DNA of 64,000 nucleotides from Pseudothermotoga elfii DSM 9442 = NBRC 107921 (GTDB taxonomy: Bacteria; Thermotogota; Thermotogae; Thermotogales; DSM-5069): assembly GCF_000504085.1 (NCBI RefSeq), contig NC_022792.1:1392001-1456000 (forward strand), read 5' to 3'. This document shows positions 60,050-64,000 of the stretch, piece after piece. A program made the position numbers and the translations under genes. The notes under the pieces are model-generated. The model had not been told where the DNA came from. It worked only from the letters and a program-made list of their open reading frames with translations, and did not search any database. Within the stretch, counting starts at the first letter, position 1; the number at the start of each line of letters is the position of its first letter.

Positions 60050-60789
60050 AGAAGTCAGCTGTAACTGTTGGTGTTTTTGATGGTGTTCATCTTGGTCATC
60101 AAAGATTGCTGAAAAGAGTCCAGCAAATTTCAGAGGAATATAAAATAACAAGTACTGTCTATGTGGTTTCTTATCCATTTGATTTCTTCGACGAAAACTT
60201 TGAAGGATTAATAATGCCTATATCTTCAAGAGTAGCTGAGATTTCAAGATTTGCCCAATATATAGAAGTTCTTGATCTACTTGAAATAAAAGATATGCCG
60301 GCAGAAGATTTTTTCAAAGAATATTTATCTGATGCCGAATTTCTGGTTGTTGGAGAAGATTTCAAATTTGGCAAGAATGCAACCGGAGATATAGAACTCT
60401 TGAGAAGATTGTGCTCACAAAACGGCACCAAACTGGAGATTTTCAGTGATATAACTGATCTGAAGGGTAACAGAATAAGCAGTTCTTTACTGAGAAAACT
60501 TATACAGCACGGAGATATAGATAATGTTTCAAAGCTCTTAGGAAGAGATTATCTGCTGGAATTCGTTATAGAAAGCATAGACGAAAATTCAGATAAGATG
60601 CATTGCTATTTAAAAGCAGATGAAAAAATTGTGTTACCAAAAGAAGGTGTTTTTGAGGTTTTCGAGGAATTATTTGGAATAACTGGGCGTGTCCAGTTTG
60701 GCAAAAAAATTATATTCACTGCGCCAAAAACGCCTCTAGCAGTAGGTAGTATGATGCAATTAGCCTTCAAAAGGAGGTTGGCGAATTAA
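60046..60789 (+). CDS. RibF-like FMN adenylyltransferase without recognisable flavokinase motif
   Basis: A 247-residue protein matching the N-terminal FAD synthetase half of RibF: VTVGVFDGVHLGHQRLLKRV (nucleotide-binding HxGH), VVGEDFKFGKNATGD and ISSSLLRKLIQHGDIDNVSKLLGRDY. Bifunctional RibF is about 290-310 residues and its flavokinase half contains a GFPTAN-like motif; here the remaining 70 residues show none. So FMN adenylylation is likely and riboflavin phosphorylation doubtful. GTG start overlaps truB (GTGA) after GGGGGAATCTTAC. Confidence 0.82.
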   Translation: MKKSAVTVGVFDGVHLGHQRLLKRVQQISEEYKITSTVYVVSYPFDFFDENFEGLIMPISSRVAEISRFAQYIEVLDLLEIKDMPAEDFFKEYLSDAEFLVVGEDFKFGKNATGDIELLRRLCSQNGTKLEIFSDITDLKGNRISSSLLRKLIQHGDIDNVSKLLGRDYLLEFVIESIDENSDKMHCYLKADEKIVLPKEGVFEVFEELFGITGRVQFGKKIIFTAPKTPLAVGSMMQLAFKRRLAN

Positions 60790-62658
60790 ATGACAGTAGG
60801 TGTCGTGACAGGCATAAATAATTCGACCCCATATAGATTTTTTGTGCGGTTGTATCAATCACAAAATCAACCCACTCATATGGTTCAGATAGATGATGTT
60901 GTGAAAGTAGTTTTCTCTTACAAACCGTACGGAGAAATTGTTTATTATGGAATTGTTACTGAAATTAATGCAAAATGGGATTTTGGTCCTAATTCAGGCT
61001 ATGAAGAAGAAATAGCTCTAAAAGGTCTTTCACCAGCATTTGTTTTTTATACAGCTACCATAACAACCACGCGCATGTTGAGAAAAGAAAAAGGCAAGCT
61101 CATTTCTGATGCACCGCAGGTACCCCCGCCACCAGGCACCGAGGTTTTCATGGCAAGTGAAGAAGAGATAGATATCGCTTTTGGATTTGACGAACTTATC
61201 AAACAACGTATGGCAGTACCTATAGGTGTTTTTAAAAATGGTAGACCTGCTTATGCTGATATCAGATATATTCTTGGCGAAAATGGTGCACATATAAACA
61301 TTTCTGGACAATCTGGGGTTGCATCCAAAACTTCTTATGCGACATTTCTTGTGAAATCTTTTCTCGATACTGGTAGAAGGCTCCGTGAAGACAATGAATT
61401 GATGGGATATCTGTCTCGCTCACGATTTGTAATTTTCAATGTAAAAGGCGAGGGGCTACTTTTCTTAGATAAATGGTCAAAAGATTGGCGAAATTCTCAG
61501 CAAGACGAATCAGGAAAAGAATGGGTAAAAATGTACGAAGCAATGAAAATTAAACCTCAGCCTTTCGAAACTGTGAAATTTTACGCGCCAAGGAAATCAA
61601 AAAAGACGTTAACACCATGGTCAAACAAAAGATATGATGGTGTATTTGCATATGGTTGGGATTCTATTGACATCTTCAAAATGGGGTTATTTGAGCTGAT
61701 GTTCGATCCTGAAGAGCTTGAGTCAAATCAAAACCTCCAGCTTGCTGTAACAACCGTTCAGGAATTTTTCTACGAGCGGCTTGAAGAAGCCATCAGAATG
61801 GCTATTAAATTCTGCAAAGCCAACAACTGCATCACATCATCAAACAGCGATGAAGTGATCCTCCGCACAGCTATTTCAAATGGCTTCGATATAGTTACCC
61901 AGGCAAAAATTCCCGAAGGGATAGACAACCTGATAGAAATGTTTTCTAAGGACGAAGAACTCTCCAAAAAAATTGAAGAGGAACTCAGAGGAAAAGCCAC
62001 TATTTCCGCAATGATTAGAAGATTAAAATCTATAAAAAATATAGGTATGGACCTGATCTGGGCAGAAACAAACTTTTTATCTGATGAACTTGGTCTGAAA
62101 GACCAACACAGAATTGATTGGGATAAACCAGGTCAGGTCACAGTAATAGATATTTCAAAATTAAGACCAAGAATTCAATCTTTTGTTGTGGGCGCTGTAC
62201 TTGTTGAAATTATGAGATCGCGAGAAGAAAAAACAGACCAAGATCCTGTTTTTATATTTCTCGATGAACTCAACAAATATGCCCCGCGGCATGGGGGCGG
62301 ACCTCTTGGAAATATCTTCAGAGATATAGCAGAGCGCGGCAGATCATTCCGCGTGATACTTATAGGCGCAGAACAGACGGCTTCTGAAGTAGATTACAGA
62401 ATAATAACTCAGTCCTCAACCACAGTAGTTGGGAGGCAAAAAGGAGCAGAACTGGAAAAACCGGAATATTCTCATCTAACAACTGAGCAAAAACAAAGAG
62501 CATCCCTTTTACAACAAGGCGAAGTTATAGTCGATCAGCCTTTTATGCGAATCCCTATAACTGTTCGTTTTCCATTGCCAGCATGGTGCACAAGGGAAGA
62601 TGGCTTCTACGAGCTGGATAAGGAAAAACTCGAACAAATAGAGAAAAAACTCTTTTGA
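60790..62658 (+). CDS. HerA-like ATP-binding protein (DUF87 type)
   Basis: A 622-residue ATPase of the HerA/FtsK-like group: an N-terminal barrel region (residues 1-100), a P-loop in ISGQSGVASKTSYATF near residue 175 that departs from GxxxxGKS (SKT instead of GKS), and Walker B VFIFLDELNKYAPR near 500, followed by IGAEQTASEVD. It could be a DNA-translocating motor; no NurA nuclease is adjacent. AGGAGG is 12 bases before the ATG, longer than usual. Confidence 0.8.
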   Translation: MTVGVVTGINNSTPYRFFVRLYQSQNQPTHMVQIDDVVKVVFSYKPYGEIVYYGIVTEINAKWDFGPNSGYEEEIALKGLSPAFVFYTATITTTRMLRKEKGKLISDAPQVPPPPGTEVFMASEEEIDIAFGFDELIKQRMAVPIGVFKNGRPAYADIRYILGENGAHINISGQSGVASKTSYATFLVKSFLDTGRRLREDNELMGYLSRSRFVIFNVKGEGLLFLDKWSKDWRNSQQDESGKEWVKMYEAMKIKPQPFETVKFYAPRKSKKTLTPWSNKRYDGVFAYGWDSIDIFKMGLFELMFDPEELESNQNLQLAVTTVQEFFYERLEEAIRMAIKFCKANNCITSSNSDEVILRTAISNGFDIVTQAKIPEGIDNLIEMFSKDEELSKKIEEELRGKATISAMIRRLKSIKNIGMDLIWAETNFLSDELGLKDQHRIDWDKPGQVTVIDISKLRPRIQSFVVGAVLVEIMRSREEKTDQDPVFIFLDELNKYAPRHGGGPLGNIFRDIAERGRSFRVILIGAEQTASEVDYRIITQSSTTVVGRQKGAELEKPEYSHLTTEQKQRASLLQQGEVIVDQPFMRIPITVRFPLPAWCTREDGFYELDKEKLEQIEKKLF

Positions 62659-62668
62659 AGGTGAGAAA

Positions 62669-64000
62669 ATGATCTTTCGAAACTGTGCTGTCTACAGAAA
62701 CGGTAATTTTGAAAAAAGTGATCTATTTGTTGAAAATGGTATCTTCACCGATAGCTCATCTGGACCTGTTATAGATCTTTCAGGAATGTATGTCATGCCC
62801 GGTTTCGTGGATTCTCATGCGCACATTCTGGGTGTTGGTCAAAAATGTGAACATCTAAATCTTGAAAAAATCTGCTCCCAGGAAGAATTGTTCCAATTGT
62901 TGATAAAACAAGACAAAAAAATAATTCTTGGCAGAGGCTGGAGTGAACAAACTCTCGGAGGTTATCCAGATAAAAAGATGCTTGATAAAATTCAAAAACC
63001 AGTTGTTCTAACACGAAAGTGTGGGCATGTGGCTGTTTTGAATCAATCTGCTATGAATCTGATCAATATGTATAAAGAAGATGGAATTTTCAAAGAGGAC
63101 GAACTGGAAAAAATCAGAGGACGCTTGAACAACGAAGATGCCGAAAGGCTTTTTAAAATTGGCGAGGAAGAGTTCTTAAAACACGGAGTCACATTTGTTC
63201 ACTCGGACGACCTTCATGGCTTGAGCTGGGACGAACTGAAAAGAATTCTCAAAAAATCAAGGATCAGAATTTTTGAAAAACTTCATTTTTCCAGAATAGA
63301 AGATTTAGAACGATTCAACGAATTCGGAGTTTTGACAGAAAGAGTTTATGTAAAAGGCGTGAAAATATTCGCAGATGGATCTCTTGGCGGTAAAACCGCA
63401 TATCTCAGCAAACCTTATGCGGATGAGAAATCCTACAGAGGCATGTGTTTGGCAAACTCACAGCAAATAGAGAGATTTGCTGAAATATGCAGCAGAAAAA
63501 AAGTTCAGTTATGTATACATGCGATAGGCGATGCTGCAGTCCATGAAGTGGCAATGGCACTCAAAAATTATCCGAAAAACAGACTTATACATGCTCAGCT
63601 AATAGATGAAAAAGACCTAAAATATTTAAAAGACACCTATTTTTGTGTGCAACCACATTTTGCATTTGAAGATCAGGAATTAATATCACGAAGAATATCT
63701 AAGGAATTTTATGGATTGAAGTACGATTTCTTGAAATTATTCAAAGAAGGATACAGGGTAACCTTTTCGACTGACGCACCTGTTTCACCACATGACCCCA
63801 AATATGTAATTGAATCAGCTCTAAGGATGGGATTTCACCTCATGGATGCAATAAATTTGTACACATATGCTTCTTCAGAAACAACTGGTCTGAGGAATAT
63901 TGGCAAAATAGAAATAGGTTATGCAGCTGATTTTGCAATTTACGAAAAAAATCCATTGAAACTGGAAGATGATCCGATAGCCGTGTACGTTCATGGAGAA
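62669..64000 (+). CDS. YtcJ-like amidohydrolase (3' end cut by window edge)
   Basis: The frame is open from ATG 62669 (GAAGGTGAGAAA ribosome site) to the window edge, 444 codons. Amidohydrolase_3 features: VMPGFVDSHAHILGVG (first metal histidines), KIFADGSLGGKTAYLSKPY, LCIHAIGDAAVHEV, STDAPVSPHDPKY (metal aspartate) and GYAADFAIYEKNPLK near the end. It hydrolyses an unidentified amide or cyclic amide. Only the last few residues are probably missing. Confidence 0.88.
   Translation, partial: MIFRNCAVYRNGNFEKSDLFVENGIFTDSSSGPVIDLSGMYVMPGFVDSHAHILGVGQKCEHLNLEKICSQEELFQLLIKQDKKIILGRGWSEQTLGGYPDKKMLDKIQKPVVLTRKCGHVAVLNQSAMNLINMYKEDGIFKEDELEKIRGRLNNEDAERLFKIGEEEFLKHGVTFVHSDDLHGLSWDELKRILKKSRIRIFEKLHFSRIEDLERFNEFGVLTERVYVKGVKIFADGSLGGKTAYLSKPYADEKSYRGMCLANSQQIERFAEICSRKKVQLCIHAIGDAAVHEVAMALKNYPKNRLIHAQLIDEKDLKYLKDTYFCVQPHFAFEDQELISRRISKEFYGLKYDFLKLFKEGYRVTFSTDAPVSPHDPKYVIESALRMGFHLMDAINLYTYASSETTGLRNIGKIEIGYAADFAIYEKNPLKLEDDPIAVYVHGE

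Noticed and set aside
1-64000. CRISPR arrays, insertion sequences and prophage genes
   Set aside because: No regularly spaced repeats, transposases, integrases or phage structural genes were seen on either strand.

Overview
The window is a contiguous, gene-dense chromosomal stretch of a thermophilic anaerobic bacterium of the Thermotogae, most likely the Pseudothermotoga/Thermotoga branch. The assignment rests on protein character. It includes a K+-dependent membrane pyrophosphatase, a monomeric [FeFe] hydrogenase, a tungsten-type aldehyde ferredoxin oxidoreductase, a split MetH with a separate activation subunit, and a histidine kinase whose core closely resembles T. maritima HK853, next to rbfA-truB-ribF. 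Translation signals are strong AGGAGG/GAGGTG sites with many GTG and TTG starts. The DNA is AT-rich by eye. I see no phage genes, transposases or CRISPR arrays.

Left part (1-13 kb): a CxxCxxCC protein runs off the left edge, followed by a 525-bp gene-free stretch with nested palindromes. Then comes a sulfur-trafficking operon (TusA, YeeE/YedE thiosulfate-type transporter, DsrE, DsrF, DsrH) and a regulator in which a DNA-binding HTH domain is fused to a second TusA domain. After it lie hppA, a methyltransferase gene broken by one in-frame TAA, a LolD/FtsX-type ABC pair, a metallo-beta-lactamase-fold protein, a deaminase, and an N-terminally truncated sugar isomerase remnant.

Middle (13-37 kb): an ArsR/CadA metal-efflux pair with an excellent SmtB/CadC-type operator; a leftward operon (periplasmic-sensor HD-GYP protein, EamA and MFS transporters, archaeal-type GH1 glycosidase); a rightward operon joining a polyamine-type ABC transporter to a nucleoside phosphorylase and adenine deaminase; a ferredoxin/AOR pair; tRNA-Arg and tRNA-Lys; infC-rpmI-rplT with an attenuator and a non-AUG infC start; the hydrogenase; a NitT/TauT-type ABC transporter; and a leftward group with a protease-dead M50 homologue and an orphan fumarase-beta-like protein.

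Right part (37-64 kb): a Crp/Fnr regulator with an alpha/beta hydrolase, then the most notable system in the window. This is a leftward operon (47563 to 39323) encoding MetH activation protein, MetH, aspartokinase, a COG1900 (DUF39)-ferredoxin fusion, a COG2122 (UPF0280) protein, MTHFR and aspartate-semialdehyde dehydrogenase. Together they outline a route aspartate -> aspartyl phosphate -> aspartate semialdehyde -> homocysteine -> methionine that bypasses homoserine, as known for methanogens. In front of it is a compact pseudoknotted leader RNA with a terminator and a possible antiterminator; it does not resemble any SAM-riboswitch class I can recall. Further right are an esterase pseudogene, MFS and TauE-type transporters, an M42 peptidase, an ABC-2 system, PhoH/PIN, a DnaQ-like exonuclease, MscS, a histidine kinase, an HDOD protein, rbfA-truB, a RibF-like protein lacking a recognisable flavokinase motif, a HerA-like ATPase and an amidohydrolase cut by the right edge.

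Sulfur is the recurring theme: inorganic sulfur uptake and relay on the left, direct sulfide incorporation into homocysteine on the right.
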